Positions 8,357 through 18,100 of a stretch of DNA of 64,000 nt are shown here, one piece after another. The position numbers and the translations under genes were made by a program. How positions within the stretch are numbered: position 1 is the first letter of the stretch; every line of letters begins with the position of its first letter. The notes under the pieces are model-generated. The model made no database searches. It was not told the origin of the DNA and worked only from the letters and a program-made list of their open reading frames with translations. This DNA is from PSRI01 sp041484195. GTDB lineage: Bacteria > Bacteroidota > Bacteroidia > Chitinophagales > Chitinophagaceae. The stretch covers positions 124,001-188,000 of the forward strand of contig JBGPHC010000004.1 in assembly GCA_041484195.1 (NCBI GenBank). Direction: 5' to 3'.

Positions 8357-9499
8357 ATGAAAAAATCATTCTTCCTTTTCATTTTATTTTTCCCAGCTAG
8401 TTTCGCCCTCGCTCAGAAGCAGGGCAAGTTTAACGGGTTGGACATGAATCTCTCGAATCTATACCGTTTGTCAGATGCCCGCACCCGTTCCATCAGTCCT
8501 GAAAACCTTAGTGGTGAAGCCGGCAAAGGCGGGATGGCCACGCTGGAAAACGGATTTGCAAGAAACCAGGCCAGGGAATTGGGACAGGGATGGAAAGTGA
8601 ATCCTTATATCATAATTGAGCCCGGCCAGACTTTCACTATGGCCGAAATAACCGGCCCGGGAGCCATACAGCATATCTGGATGACGCCAACGGGTAACTG
8701 GAGATTTTCCATCCTGAGGTTTTATTGGGATGATGAGAAGGAACCTTCGGTTGAAGTGCCCGTGGGAGATTTTTTTGGAAGCGGTTGGGGGGGTTATGCG
8801 CATTTGAATTCCCTGGCGGTCACGGTCAATCCGGGCAGTGCATTCAACTGCTATTGGGTGATGCCGTTCAGGAAAAAATGCAGGATTACAATGCAGAATA
8901 TCAATACGGAGAGAATGACCTTGTTCTACCAGGTTGACTATACGCTCACCGAAGTGCCGGAGGACGCTGCATATTTTCACGCGCAGTTCACAAGAAAAAA
9001 CCCAACGGAAGGAGGCATATTTACATTGGTCGATAGCATCAGGGGCAAGGGGCAATACGTAGGGACCTATATGGCGATTGGCGTGCACAATACCGGCTGG
9101 TGGGGAGAAGGAGAGATCAAATTCTATATGGATGGCGATGGAACATTCCCAACCATCAACGGCACAGGCACGGAAGATTATTTTTGCGGGTCTTATGATT
9201 TTGAAGTCAATGGGAAATACCAGGAATTTTCGACTGCTTATACAGGCATGCACCAGGTGATCCGTCCTGACGGCCTATACACATCGCAGCAGCGCTTTGG
9301 ATTATACCGATGGCATATCATGGATCCAATTCGCTTTGAAAAAGGCCTCAAGATTACGCTCCAGGACCTGGGCTGGAAAAGCAATGGCACATACCTGGTG
9401 CAAAAATCAGACATGAGCGCAACTGTATTCTGGTATCAAACCGAACCACATCACGGTTTTCCGAAACTCCCCTCGAAGGACGAGTTGGAACAACATTGA
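8357..9499 (+). CDS. Secreted GH172/DUF2961-type glycoside hydrolase
   Basis: The 380-residue protein starts with a signal peptide (MKKSFFLFILFFPASFALAQ). Its body matches the DUF2961 family, now glycoside hydrolase family 172, whose characterised members include alpha-D-fructofuranosidase/difructose-anhydride enzymes and exo-D-arabinofuranosidases. Family-like stretches are GPGAIQHIWMT near residue 102, EVPVGDFFGSGWG near residue 132 and NGTGTEDYFCGSYDF near residue 268, the last rich in acidic residues expected in the active site. The length fits the single-module form. The start is clear from the signal peptide. It is convergent with a GH20 gene, from which a structured intergenic element separates it. 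The substrate is not predictable. Confidence 0.85.
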   Translation: MKKSFFLFILFFPASFALAQKQGKFNGLDMNLSNLYRLSDARTRSISPENLSGEAGKGGMATLENGFARNQARELGQGWKVNPYIIIEPGQTFTMAEITGPGAIQHIWMTPTGNWRFSILRFYWDDEKEPSVEVPVGDFFGSGWGGYAHLNSLAVTVNPGSAFNCYWVMPFRKKCRITMQNINTERMTLFYQVDYTLTEVPEDAAYFHAQFTRKNPTEGGIFTLVDSIRGKGQYVGTYMAIGVHNTGWWGEGEIKFYMDGDGTFPTINGTGTEDYFCGSYDFEVNGKYQEFSTAYTGMHQVIRPDGLYTSQQRFGLYRWHIMDPIRFEKGLKITLQDLGWKSNGTYLVQKSDMSATVFWYQTEPHHGFPKLPSKDELEQH

Positions 9500-9645
9500 A
9501 GGATTTTCAATTACCAGGATTCAGTAATATGATCTCCCGGAACTGACTTCGCCCAAATTCATGACCGTATGTATGAACCGGATCATTAATGGATGGAAAA
9601 ATTCAGGTGGAACTCATGTTCCAGTCATCAACTTCATTCATACAA

Positions 9646-9722
9646 AACCCCTGTGACGATCCCACGAATGGTGAAACCCTGGATCATTGATCCGGGCGCC
9701 AAACCGCTTTGCCACAGGGGTT
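9646..9722. other. Structured intergenic element with nested stems
   Basis: A perfect 10-bp outer stem (AACCCCTGTG at 9646-9655, CACAGGGGTT at 9713-9722) closes a 57-base interior. The interior holds a second strong stem of 8 bp with a 3-base loop (CCTGGATC ATT GATCCGGG) and weaker stems CAC/GTG and CAAA/TTTG, giving a possible four-way junction. It lies between the 3' ends of convergent genes and may be a bidirectional terminator, a small RNA or an RNA-processing site. No long T run follows on either strand. It is not a tRNA: there is no TTCGA-type T loop. Confidence 0.45.
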
Positions 9723-9770
9723 ATTTATGACTTGCCTGGATAAGCTGCTCAGGGGCGCTCATCCATCAGA

Positions 9771-11696
9771 TTATCTTCTTCTTTGCGCTCTTTTATCCAA
9801 TTCGGCCACCGGCATTACATTGAGCCTTCCTATCGGCTTGCCGTTCCTGTAAGTGATCACTTTCAGGAAAGATGCGTCTTTAGGAACAATCAAAGGCTTT
9901 TCATATTTGGGATAGAATTTATCCGGGAATGTATTGTCAAAACTGTAATGAATATTCAGTCCTTCGATTTCGGTGCTCAGTTCTACCAATAGTCTGCCGG
10001 ATGCAGAATCCTTCGCGGCTTTGAAGATTGGGTCATACATGCTGGGCGCATATTTTGTTTCAGACATGTCAAACCTTTCAAATTGCTTTTCCACCCTGGG
10101 AACAAAATCATTCCAGTTTCTTTTTGCCTTTGGAGACCATAGCGCCTCCGCAATGGCCAAGCCACGTGGCCAGGTCATGTATTCCGCGTGCCGCATATTG
10201 TAAACCTGTTCGGTCCACAAATTTGCCTGACCGCCCTTGATGAATTTTGGATCAACTCCATCAGGTACCGGTTCAAACTGGTAGGATGTTTTTAGTCTCA
10301 GGATTGCATACACCGGTGGTTCAATAACCGGGTCGGCCTGCATATAATCTATGTACACAAAAGTGGTAGGGCTCATCACCACTTCGTGCCCCATTTTGGC
10401 CGCGGCGATGCCGCCCTGAATGCCTCTCCAGCTCATTACGGCAGCATTCGGAGCAAGTCCTCCTTCAAGGATTTCGTCCCAGCCAATCATTTTCTTGCCC
10501 TTTGACTCAATTATTTTTTCAATCCTTTTTACGAAATAACTCTGCACTTCATTCATGTCCTTCAGGTTTTCCCGCTTCATCAGGTCTTTGATGGCAGCGC
10601 TTTTCTCCCAGAAATTCTTGGCACATTCGTCACCGCCCATGTGGATGTATTCAAATGGAAAAAGTTTCGCAACTTCCGTGAAGATCTTGTCATAGATTTC
10701 GTACACTTTCTCGTTGGCCGGGCAAAGGGTATTGTCCACTAAAGCTATATTACCGCTGTCGGTCCAGTCCATGAAACGCTCCCCTGAACGGACGCTGTAT
10801 TTATCGGCGCCGGAAGTGCAGGAAAGTTCGGGATAGGATACCACGGCTGCCAGGCTATGCCCCGGAATGTCCACTTCGGGTAAAATATTCACAAACCTGT
10901 CTTTCGCGTATTGCACCAATTCCCTGATATCGTCCTGGGTATAGAATCCTCCAAAGTTGCGGGGTTCGTCGGGTGTGGGGGTAGAAAAATCTCCGAAAGT
11001 GCCCACTTTATATACGTTCCATGCGCCCACTTCCGTGAGCCGGGGCAGGCTCTTGATTTCAATACGCCATCCCTCGTCATCTGTCAGGTGCAAATGAAGC
11101 AGGTTGTATTTATATTTTACCATGTCATCTATGTATCGCTTCACGTCATTCTTGGTAAAGAAATGGCGTGATACATCGAACATCAAACCCCGCCATCCAA
11201 ACCTGGGCTGGTCGGTAATTTCCACCGCGGGTGCACTCCACTTCTGGTCTGTCACGGCGGTCTTGCTTTCTATTGCCGGTGGAAAAAGTTGTAATAATGT
11301 CTGCATGCCATAAAACAATCCCGCCGGCTGGTTAGCATCAATCGTAACGCCAGATGTTGCCACTGAGAGCTTGTAACCTTCATTACCAAGGGAAGGATCC
11401 GCTTTCTGGTTTAGTCTGAGTAGGATGGCGCCAGCTTTCCGGGAAATATTGGCTCCGGATTTCACTGATAATTTGTATCCGGTAGGAGCTGACAGGGCTT
11501 CGGCCAGGAATTGGCCTACGCGCAAAGCATCCCTGTCATTGCTTTCAACCGAGATGGCTGAGACAGGTGTGAGCACGAATACCCCCGGTTTTGGAACCAG
11601 GGATGCCGGTTCTGGTACTACCGTGAATGGCGGATTACCATTTTGGGCTGAAGCTGAAACTGAAAATAGAAGAAAGAGAGCAAGCCATTTTTTCAT
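9771..11696 (-). CDS. Secreted GH20 beta-N-acetylhexosaminidase
   Basis: This 641-residue enzyme removes terminal N-acetylglucosamine or N-acetylgalactosamine from chitin fragments, glycoproteins or peptidoglycan pieces by substrate-assisted catalysis. A signal peptide (MKKWLALFLLFSVSASAQ) is followed by the GH20b domain to about residue 160 and the catalytic TIM barrel, with RGLMFDVSRHFF near 170, HLTDDEGWRIEIK near 198 and the catalytic pair in HMGGDECAKNFW near 340-351. A short C-terminal beta extension follows from about 540. The protein is likely periplasmic or exported. The aminosugar kinase cassette at 2.8-5.7 kb and NagB at 22.5 kb could use its product. Confidence 0.93.
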   Translation of the reverse strand: MKKWLALFLLFSVSASAQNGNPPFTVVPEPASLVPKPGVFVLTPVSAISVESNDRDALRVGQFLAEALSAPTGYKLSVKSGANISRKAGAILLRLNQKADPSLGNEGYKLSVATSGVTIDANQPAGLFYGMQTLLQLFPPAIESKTAVTDQKWSAPAVEITDQPRFGWRGLMFDVSRHFFTKNDVKRYIDDMVKYKYNLLHLHLTDDEGWRIEIKSLPRLTEVGAWNVYKVGTFGDFSTPTPDEPRNFGGFYTQDDIRELVQYAKDRFVNILPEVDIPGHSLAAVVSYPELSCTSGADKYSVRSGERFMDWTDSGNIALVDNTLCPANEKVYEIYDKIFTEVAKLFPFEYIHMGGDECAKNFWEKSAAIKDLMKRENLKDMNEVQSYFVKRIEKIIESKGKKMIGWDEILEGGLAPNAAVMSWRGIQGGIAAAKMGHEVVMSPTTFVYIDYMQADPVIEPPVYAILRLKTSYQFEPVPDGVDPKFIKGGQANLWTEQVYNMRHAEYMTWPRGLAIAEALWSPKAKRNWNDFVPRVEKQFERFDMSETKYAPSMYDPIFKAAKDSASGRLLVELSTEIEGLNIHYSFDNTFPDKFYPKYEKPLIVPKDASFLKVITYRNGKPIGRLNVMPVAELDKRAQRRR

Positions 11697-11877
11697 AATT
11701 GTCGTTTTGAGGCGTTAAGTTACTGAACCCTGCCGAAAATTGACCAATCCTATGTTCAAAATTATCAAATGATTCCCTCCGTTGGGATTTTTTTATGGAA
11801 GAATAATCCGGGATTTGATCGATTTCGTATCTTGACCCACATAATATCATCTCACACTCAAAACCAAACTCAGATTC

Positions 11878-12705
11878 ATGAAAAGTTTCATTGTGCCGAT
11901 TGACTTTTCCGATACTTCAGTGAATGCAGCCAGGTATGCTGCCCAATTAGCTGCCGAGGCCGGTGACGTTTCCCTGATCTTGTATAATACCCACGAGAAG
12001 ATATTATCTGGTTCAGACGGGACGCCCCTTTTCAATGATTCAGATGCAAGGCAGCAAATTGCTGTGGTTGCTTTGGAGAGTGTAAAAACGGAGCTTCTCG
12101 GCCTGGCCGATATTCCCATAACCTGTGTTGCCGAGGGCGGCGATTTTGTGGATAGCCTTGAAACCTACGTGAAAAGCCTGCGGGTGGAAATGATTGTCAT
12201 GGGGATCACCGGCAGTACACCGTTGGAGCAGATCCTGATCGGAAGCAACACGCTGAAAGTGATACAAAGGAATATCTGTCCCGTACTGATCATCCCTCCG
12301 GGTGCGAGATTTACCGGTATCAGGAATGTTGTTTTCGCTTCGGATTTTAAGGATGTGGAAAAAACAACTCCCATCGTGCCCATCAAACAATTTCTCCACC
12401 TGACCAGACCCACATTGCATGTTGCCAATGTGGATCATGAACATTATGTGGAACTCACTGAAGAATACAAGAAAGAAAAAAACAAGCTGGAAGAAATGCT
12501 GGCTCCCTATAGACCCGAATTTTATTTTATCCGACTCTATGATTTCATAGACACCATCAGCCAGTTCACTTTCGACAATAATATAGATGTTATAATTACG
12601 GTCCCCCGGAAACATTCTTTCCTCAAGGGTCTGTTCAAACAAAGCAACACCAGGAAGCTCGCATATCACAGCCATGTGCCCATTTTGGCGGTGCATGAAT
12701 TGTGA
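11878..12705 (+). CDS. Tandem universal stress protein (UspA family)
   Basis: The 275-residue cytoplasmic protein has two Usp domains, about residues 1-145 and 150-275. The first starts MKSFIVPIDFSDTSVNAARYA and ends with MGITGSTPLEQILIGSNTLKVI, close to the GxxG-9x-G(S/T) nucleotide-binding pattern. The second, RNVVFASDF onwards, ends with a degenerate site (TVPRKHSFLKGLFKQSNTRK). Usp proteins accumulate under starvation, redox and anoxic stress. Tandem forms of this length are common in Bacteroidota. It is a single gene, convergent with parC (93 bp between the stops). No regulator site was recognised upstream. Confidence 0.88.
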   Translation: MKSFIVPIDFSDTSVNAARYAAQLAAEAGDVSLILYNTHEKILSGSDGTPLFNDSDARQQIAVVALESVKTELLGLADIPITCVAEGGDFVDSLETYVKSLRVEMIVMGITGSTPLEQILIGSNTLKVIQRNICPVLIIPPGARFTGIRNVVFASDFKDVEKTTPIVPIKQFLHLTRPTLHVANVDHEHYVELTEEYKKEKNKLEEMLAPYRPEFYFIRLYDFIDTISQFTFDNNIDVIITVPRKHSFLKGLFKQSNTRKLAYHSHVPILAVHEL

Positions 12706-12797
12706 TGCAGAATGGGTTTGAAATGAATATGAGTATTTCAGGCAGCCTATACTGGATCTAAATCACCCGTAATTTTGTCTGCAAATTGGTGGGAATC

Positions 12798-15320
12798 TCA
12801 GAATAATTCCGGCTGTGCGTCATCCTTGGTTTTTTTCTTTTTTTCCCATTCCATTTCCAGGCTTTTGGAATAGTCAGCAAGCTTGGCTCCAACCGCTTTC
12901 CAACCCATCACCTCCACTGCTTTAGCCGCCTTTATTTTGGCCTTCCTGATCTGGGAGCCTCTGCCACTTTGCACCACCAGTATGGGCTCTTCATCCGTGG
13001 TTACGGTTTCCAGTTGGTTACCTTCACCATCCTTGATGAAGAAAAACTTATTGTGCAGGGTGGTAGTCTCTATTTTGAATCGCTTGATATTGTACTGCAA
13101 TTTTTCCTTGTCGAGGTAAACTGCCGTTACTATCTTTTCGGGATCGAATTTTTCTATCAGTAAAATCTTATCGGGTTCAAAACGCTGGGTCAATTCCGTA
13201 TCGGTGATTTCGTAATTGCCATCGCTATAAATTACCAGGATGCGATCGTCATTTTCGAAAGTACCCAGCCATTCTCCTTTTTCTTCTGTGTTTAACCTTC
13301 CGAATGTGTCATCGAACCAGAGTTTGCGTCCACTCAGCGTAGGCTTTCCGGTCGCTTTTAATTTTACGGATTTGATAGCATATTTGGTTACCTGGTTGCC
13401 CATGCTGTTACGGCCTTTGATCTCCAATTCCTTGAAGTCGAGGTCAAATTCCTTGTGCCTCGCGCTTGAATTGGAACTCAGGAGAATTCTCACCAATTCG
13501 GCTTCCCCATTAGGATTGACTGAGAAATAGTGTACCCGGCTCTTTTCGGTTCCTTTGGTAAGATCGTATTCCTTGTCTCTCGTGACTCCTGTAACATTAA
13601 ACCTCTTGGCATAGCTGACGCCCGTTTTCCCATCCACATAGATCATGTTATAGGTAGTGCGATCGTCATTCTTCCGGAATATCGCGACATGAATGATATC
13701 CTTTCCTATAAAAGCCTTGTCGGAAACTTTCACCACTTTCATTTTCCCGCCACGGGTAAAGGCGATGATATCATCCAGGTCGGAACATTCTGTAACGAAT
13801 TCATCTTTCTTCAAACCCGAACCGATGAACCCTTCGGCGCGGTTAACATATAATTTCACGTTGGCGATAGCCACCTGTTTGGCCTGGATGGTTTCGAACA
13901 GTTTGATTTCAGTCTTGCGTTCCCTACCCTTGCCATATTTCTTCAGCAGTCCATCGTAATATGATACCGCATAGTCCACCAGGTTAGCCAAATCGTTTTT
14001 CACCTGTTTGATCTCAGCATCCAGCGCCTTGATCTGGGCGTTCAGTTCCGCTATGTCCAGTTTGTAGATTCTCCTGACAGGTTTTTCGGTGAGCTTCAGA
14101 ATATCTTCCCTGATAATATCCTTTTTTAATTGTTTCCGAAAAGGTTCAAATGCTTTTGCAATGGCGACAAGCACTTTCTCCCAGGTCTCATGTTTTTTCT
14201 CCAGTTCCTTGTATATCTTCTCTTCGAAGAATATTCTTTCCAGGGAAGTGAAATGCCATTTATCCTGCAACTCCGAGAGTTTGATCTCGAGTTCTTTCTT
14301 CAGCAGTTCTTTGGTATAGTCAACCGATATGCGAAACAGCTCATGCACGCTCATGAACTGTGGCTTGTGTTCGGAAATTACACAGGCGTTCGGAGAAATG
14401 CTGACCTCGCAGTCCGTGAAAGCATATAGCGCATCAATGGTGATATCGGGTGAAATCCCCGGAGCCAGGTCAATCTGTATCTCCACTTCGGCGGCCGTAT
14501 TGTCGGTCACTTTCCTGATCTTGATCTTTCCCTGATCATTTGCTTTCACGATGGATTCCATAAGCTGGGCAGTGGTAACGCCATAGGGCACATCGCGAAT
14601 GACCAGTGTTTTCTTGTCGAGTTCTTCAATATGCGCGCGCACATGCACTTTACCGCCACGTCTGCCCTCGTTGTAGTGGCTGATATCAACCATCCCTCCC
14701 GTCTGGAAATCTGGATAGAGTTCGAATTTTTTGCCCCGAAGGCATTTTATGGAAGCTTCTATGAGTTCGCAGAAATTATGAGGCAGGATCTTGGTGGAAA
14801 GTCCCACTGCGATACCCTCGGCGCCCTGGGCCAGCAGGAGTGGAAATTTCATGGGCAATACCACGGGCTCATTCTTGCGGCCATCGTAACTGAGCTGCCA
14901 TTCGGTGGTCTTGCTATTGAATGCCACTTCCAGCGCAAATTTGCTGAGACGTGCCTCGATATATCTTGCGGCGGCTGCTTCGTCGCCCGTTCTCACATCA
15001 CCCCAGTTACCCTGAGTTTCAATCAAAAGGTCTTTCTGCCCAAGATTTACCAATGCATCCCCAATGGAAGCGTCACCATGAGGATGGTATTGCATACTCT
15101 GTCCGATAATATTCGCTACTTTATTGAATCTCCCGTCATCCATTTCCTTCATGGCGTGCAGAATGCGTCGCTGTACGGGTTTCAAGCCATCTTCCAGGGC
15201 AGGTACCGCGCGTTCAAGAATTACATAGGATGCATAATCCAGGAACCAGGTCTTGTATTGGCCGGATAAGCCGGTTTCATTATCAGAAAAATCAACATTC
15301 TTATTTTTGGCTGCACTCAT
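12798..15320 (-). CDS. parC: DNA topoisomerase IV subunit A (ParC)
   Basis: The 840-residue subunit cuts and rejoins DNA in the type IIA enzyme that decatenates daughter chromosomes. The winged-helix breakage domain includes ALEDGLKPVQRRILHAM and the catalytic tyrosine in AAARYIEARLSK near residue 130. A coiled-coil arm follows, then a C-terminal beta-pinwheel without a recognisable gyrase box, which favours ParC over GyrA. The quinolone-region residues lie in YHPHGDASIGDALV. It is downstream of a DUF1835 gene (24 bp) and parE on the same strand, so the three genes probably form one operon. Confidence 0.93.
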   Translation of the reverse strand: MSAAKNKNVDFSDNETGLSGQYKTWFLDYASYVILERAVPALEDGLKPVQRRILHAMKEMDDGRFNKVANIIGQSMQYHPHGDASIGDALVNLGQKDLLIETQGNWGDVRTGDEAAAARYIEARLSKFALEVAFNSKTTEWQLSYDGRKNEPVVLPMKFPLLLAQGAEGIAVGLSTKILPHNFCELIEASIKCLRGKKFELYPDFQTGGMVDISHYNEGRRGGKVHVRAHIEELDKKTLVIRDVPYGVTTAQLMESIVKANDQGKIKIRKVTDNTAAEVEIQIDLAPGISPDITIDALYAFTDCEVSISPNACVISEHKPQFMSVHELFRISVDYTKELLKKELEIKLSELQDKWHFTSLERIFFEEKIYKELEKKHETWEKVLVAIAKAFEPFRKQLKKDIIREDILKLTEKPVRRIYKLDIAELNAQIKALDAEIKQVKNDLANLVDYAVSYYDGLLKKYGKGRERKTEIKLFETIQAKQVAIANVKLYVNRAEGFIGSGLKKDEFVTECSDLDDIIAFTRGGKMKVVKVSDKAFIGKDIIHVAIFRKNDDRTTYNMIYVDGKTGVSYAKRFNVTGVTRDKEYDLTKGTEKSRVHYFSVNPNGEAELVRILLSSNSSARHKEFDLDFKELEIKGRNSMGNQVTKYAIKSVKLKATGKPTLSGRKLWFDDTFGRLNTEEKGEWLGTFENDDRILVIYSDGNYEITDTELTQRFEPDKILLIEKFDPEKIVTAVYLDKEKLQYNIKRFKIETTTLHNKFFFIKDGEGNQLETVTTDEEPILVVQSGRGSQIRKAKIKAAKAVEVMGWKAVGAKLADYSKSLEMEWEKKKKTKDDAQPELF

Positions 15321-15344
15321 ATACTTCCTGTATCAATAGCATAT

Positions 15345-16175
15345 TCAATTTATTCCGGCAATGGCTTCCGCCTTAGATTTGAGTTCAAAATCTTTCATCC
15401 CCTTCAATTCGCCCTGAACATCATATCCGCCTTCTGCCACAAGTTTTTTCAATCGCCATAACAGAAAGGCATCGCCTGTTGTGTGTTTATTCCGGCCCAG
15501 GAATTGATGGATCAGCCTGCCGGCTTTCTGCCAGTCAACCGTAATGAATTTCCTGAGATCATTATCGTAAAAATCATAGTCGTATTGTTGCAGTTTTTTG
15601 CCACCTTCCAGCACCCGCACTCCCTTATTTTCCTGCTGCAGCCTGTTCCATTCATCCGGGTCCACTTCAAATTCGGCCGGGGAAATAGGCCTTGCCAACT
15701 TTTTAGCCTTGATAAATTCTCTGGGCGGAATCATGGATAACCATTCCGGATAAAAAATATGTCCCTTTTCATTTATGAAAGGCAAATTATTCAGGTACAA
15801 GATGAAAATCCTTCCCTGAAAATCCCTGAACTGACTCATGATCCAGTAATAACCACTCACGTCATGCTTGTTCTGGGCAGCCCAGATCCAGATAATTTCG
15901 CCGGGATCGGTTTGCAATGATGCTCTCAGCCTTGCGACCAATGCCGGGTCATCCACGGAACCATCATCTACCTTACCTTCATATTCGCCACCGGCCAATA
16001 CCTCCCTCCACCATTGTTTTCTTGCTTCGATTCCTTCCTCTTCATAAATATTCAGGATGGGGCCCACAGCGAATTCATCCTTCACCTGCATTACTTCTCC
16101 CCCTAAACCGGGATCCAATTCAATCGCTTTCTGAAGAACATCCACATCGGATGCATTGAACACAATATGTATCAT
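15345..16175 (-). CDS. DUF1835 domain protein
   Basis: The 276-residue protein starts MIHIVFNASDVDVLQKAIEL, the usual opening of DUF1835, with acidic and Trp-rich stretches (GEIIWIWAAQNKHDVSGYYW) and a C-terminal DUF3658-like part (TTGDAFLLWRLKKLVAEGGY). No catalytic motif is known. It has no signal peptide or membrane segment. It lies between parE (26-bp gap) and parC (24-bp gap), so it is probably co-expressed with topoisomerase IV. Whether it acts with the topoisomerase or is only a passenger is not known. Confidence 0.8.
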   Translation of the reverse strand: MIHIVFNASDVDVLQKAIELDPGLGGEVMQVKDEFAVGPILNIYEEEGIEARKQWWREVLAGGEYEGKVDDGSVDDPALVARLRASLQTDPGEIIWIWAAQNKHDVSGYYWIMSQFRDFQGRIFILYLNNLPFINEKGHIFYPEWLSMIPPREFIKAKKLARPISPAEFEVDPDEWNRLQQENKGVRVLEGGKKLQQYDYDFYDNDLRKFITVDWQKAGRLIHQFLGRNKHTTGDAFLLWRLKKLVAEGGYDVQGELKGMKDFELKSKAEAIAGIN

Positions 16176-16201
16176 CGACTGCTCTCTGTTTTATTTTGAA
16201 T

Positions 16202-18100
16202 TCATTCTTCAGGCCTTTTTTCAATAAGGTCCAATTCCACTTTCAAATTTCCAATAATAAAATCCTGTCTTTCCTGCGTATTCTTGCCCATATAATATTC
16301 CAGCAATTGCTGAATATGCGTTTCAGGCATCACGGTCACGGGCTGTTTGCGGATATCACTCCCGATAAAAGCAGCAAATTCATCTGGCGAAATTTCACCC
16401 AGCCCTTTGAATCTTGTGATCTCGGGTTTGGGGCCTAATTTTTTAACCGCTTGTTTTTTCTCTGATTCGTCGTAACAATAAATGGTCTCCTGTTTGTTGC
16501 GCACGCGAAACAAAGGAGTCTCCAATATATAGACATGGTTGTTCTTCACCAGGTCGGGAAAGAACTGCAGGAAGAAAGTCATGAGCAATAGCCTTATATG
16601 CATCCCATCCACGTCGGCATCCGTTGCAATTACAATATTATTATAGCGCAGGCCCTCAATTCCCTCTTCTATATTCAGCGCGTGTTGCAGGAGGTTGAAT
16701 TCTTCGTTCTCATAAACCACTTTTTTGGTGAGGCCAAAGCAATTCAAAGGTTTGCCCCGAAGACTGAATACGGCCTGTGTTTCCACGTTTCTCGCCTTGG
16801 TAATGGAACCGCTGGCAGAATCCCCTTCGGTAATGAATATGGTACTTTCCAATGTCTTCGCAATGAATTCTTCCCTGCCCTTGGAGGGTGGTTCGTCATT
16901 GAGGTGGATGCGGCAGTCCCTCAACTTTCGATTGTGCAGGTTGGCTTTTTTGGCCCTTTCATTGGCAAGTTTCTTGATCCCTGCCAATTCTTTTCTCTCT
17001 CTTTCACTTTGTTCTATCCGCTTTTTCAGGCCTTCTGCCGTAGCGGGCGTTTTATGCAGAAAATTATCCAGCTCCTTTGCCAGGAATTCATACACGAAGT
17101 TTTTCATACTGGGTCCGCCTTCGAACATGGATTGTGAACCCAGTTTGGTTTTGGTCTGACTCTCAAACACCGGCTCCACTACCCGCACTGCCAATGCGGC
17201 CACGATACCCTGGCGGATATCCACGAAATCATAATCTTTCTTATAAAAATCGCGCACCACTTTTACAAATGCTTCCCGGAAAGCCTGTTGGTGTGTGCCA
17301 CCCTGAGTTGTAAACTGGCCATTCACAAAGCTGAAGATCTCCTCACCATATTCATTATTATGTGTGATAGCCACTTCGATGTCCTCTCCTTTCAGGTGGA
17401 TGATCTCGTAACAAATCTCATCCTGGTTGGTCTTGCGTTGCAACAGGTCCAGCAGACCATTCTTACTCACATATTTTTTGCCATTGAAACTTATGACCAA
17501 TCCTGCATTGAGAAAACAATAATTCCAAAGAAGGTTGTCAATATATTCCTGCTGGAAATGGAAATTGCGGAATACGGTGCCATCCGGTATGAATGTCACG
17601 AGTGTGCCATTGGATTCGGCGGTTTTGGATTCTTTGTGTTCCTTTGAAAGAACACCGCGCTCAAATTCCGCCGACTTTTGCTTGCCGTCCCTGACCGCGG
17701 TCACCTTGAAATACTGGCTAAGTGCGTTTACGGCCTTAGTACCCACCCCATTCAATCCCACAGATTTCTGAAATGCCTTACTGTCATATTTGGCGCCCGT
17801 ATTGATCTTGCTCACCACGTCAACCACTTTCCCCAGGGGAATCCCACGACCATAGTCACGGACGTTAACCGTTTTGCCTTCCACCAGGATATCAATCTGT
17901 TTTCCATAGCCCATGGTATATTCGTCAACACAGTTGTCCAGAATTTCCTTGAGCAGGACATAGATACCATCATCCGGACTGCTTCCATCACCCAGTTTGC
18001 CGATATACATGCCGGGCCGCAGCCGTATATGTTCCCGCCAGTCCAGCGATTTGATGGATTCTTCGGTGTATTCGAATAAATTCTGTTTGGATTCAGCCAT
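16202..18100 (-). CDS. parE: DNA topoisomerase IV subunit B (ParE)
   Basis: The 632-residue ATPase subunit drives strand passage by topoisomerase IV. The GHKL ATP site includes LLKEILDNCVDEYTMGYG near residue 53, GRGIPLG near 90 and GLNGVGTKAVNALS near 120. The TOPRIM domain has ITEGDSASGSI near 428 and ATDADVDGMHIRLLL near 500. The length is typical of ParE and lacks the inserts of GyrB. The ATG at 18098-18100 is preferred; an upstream in-frame ATG would add only four residues. It is the first gene of parE-DUF1835-parC. Confidence 0.93.
   Translation of the reverse strand: MAESKQNLFEYTEESIKSLDWREHIRLRPGMYIGKLGDGSSPDDGIYVLLKEILDNCVDEYTMGYGKQIDILVEGKTVNVRDYGRGIPLGKVVDVVSKINTGAKYDSKAFQKSVGLNGVGTKAVNALSQYFKVTAVRDGKQKSAEFERGVLSKEHKESKTAESNGTLVTFIPDGTVFRNFHFQQEYIDNLLWNYCFLNAGLVISFNGKKYVSKNGLLDLLQRKTNQDEICYEIIHLKGEDIEVAITHNNEYGEEIFSFVNGQFTTQGGTHQQAFREAFVKVVRDFYKKDYDFVDIRQGIVAALAVRVVEPVFESQTKTKLGSQSMFEGGPSMKNFVYEFLAKELDNFLHKTPATAEGLKKRIEQSERERKELAGIKKLANERAKKANLHNRKLRDCRIHLNDEPPSKGREEFIAKTLESTIFITEGDSASGSITKARNVETQAVFSLRGKPLNCFGLTKKVVYENEEFNLLQHALNIEEGIEGLRYNNIVIATDADVDGMHIRLLLMTFFLQFFPDLVKNNHVYILETPLFRVRNKQETIYCYDESEKKQAVKKLGPKPEITRFKGLGEISPDEFAAFIGSDIRKQPVTVMPETHIQQLLEYYMGKNTQERQDFIIGNLKVELDLIEKRPEE

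Noticed and set aside
8471..9253. Minus-strand open frame of 260 codons
   Set aside because: It lies fully inside the well-supported GH172-type gene on the plus strand.
9646..9722. Possible tRNA from the cloverleaf-like folding
   Set aside because: The outer stem is too long, the T-loop signature is missing and the arms do not have tRNA lengths.
12040..12696. Minus-strand open frame of 218 codons
   Set aside because: It is the shadow of the tandem universal stress protein gene.
14631..15269. Plus-strand open frame of 212 codons
   Set aside because: It is antisense to the breakage domain of parC, with no recognisable domain.
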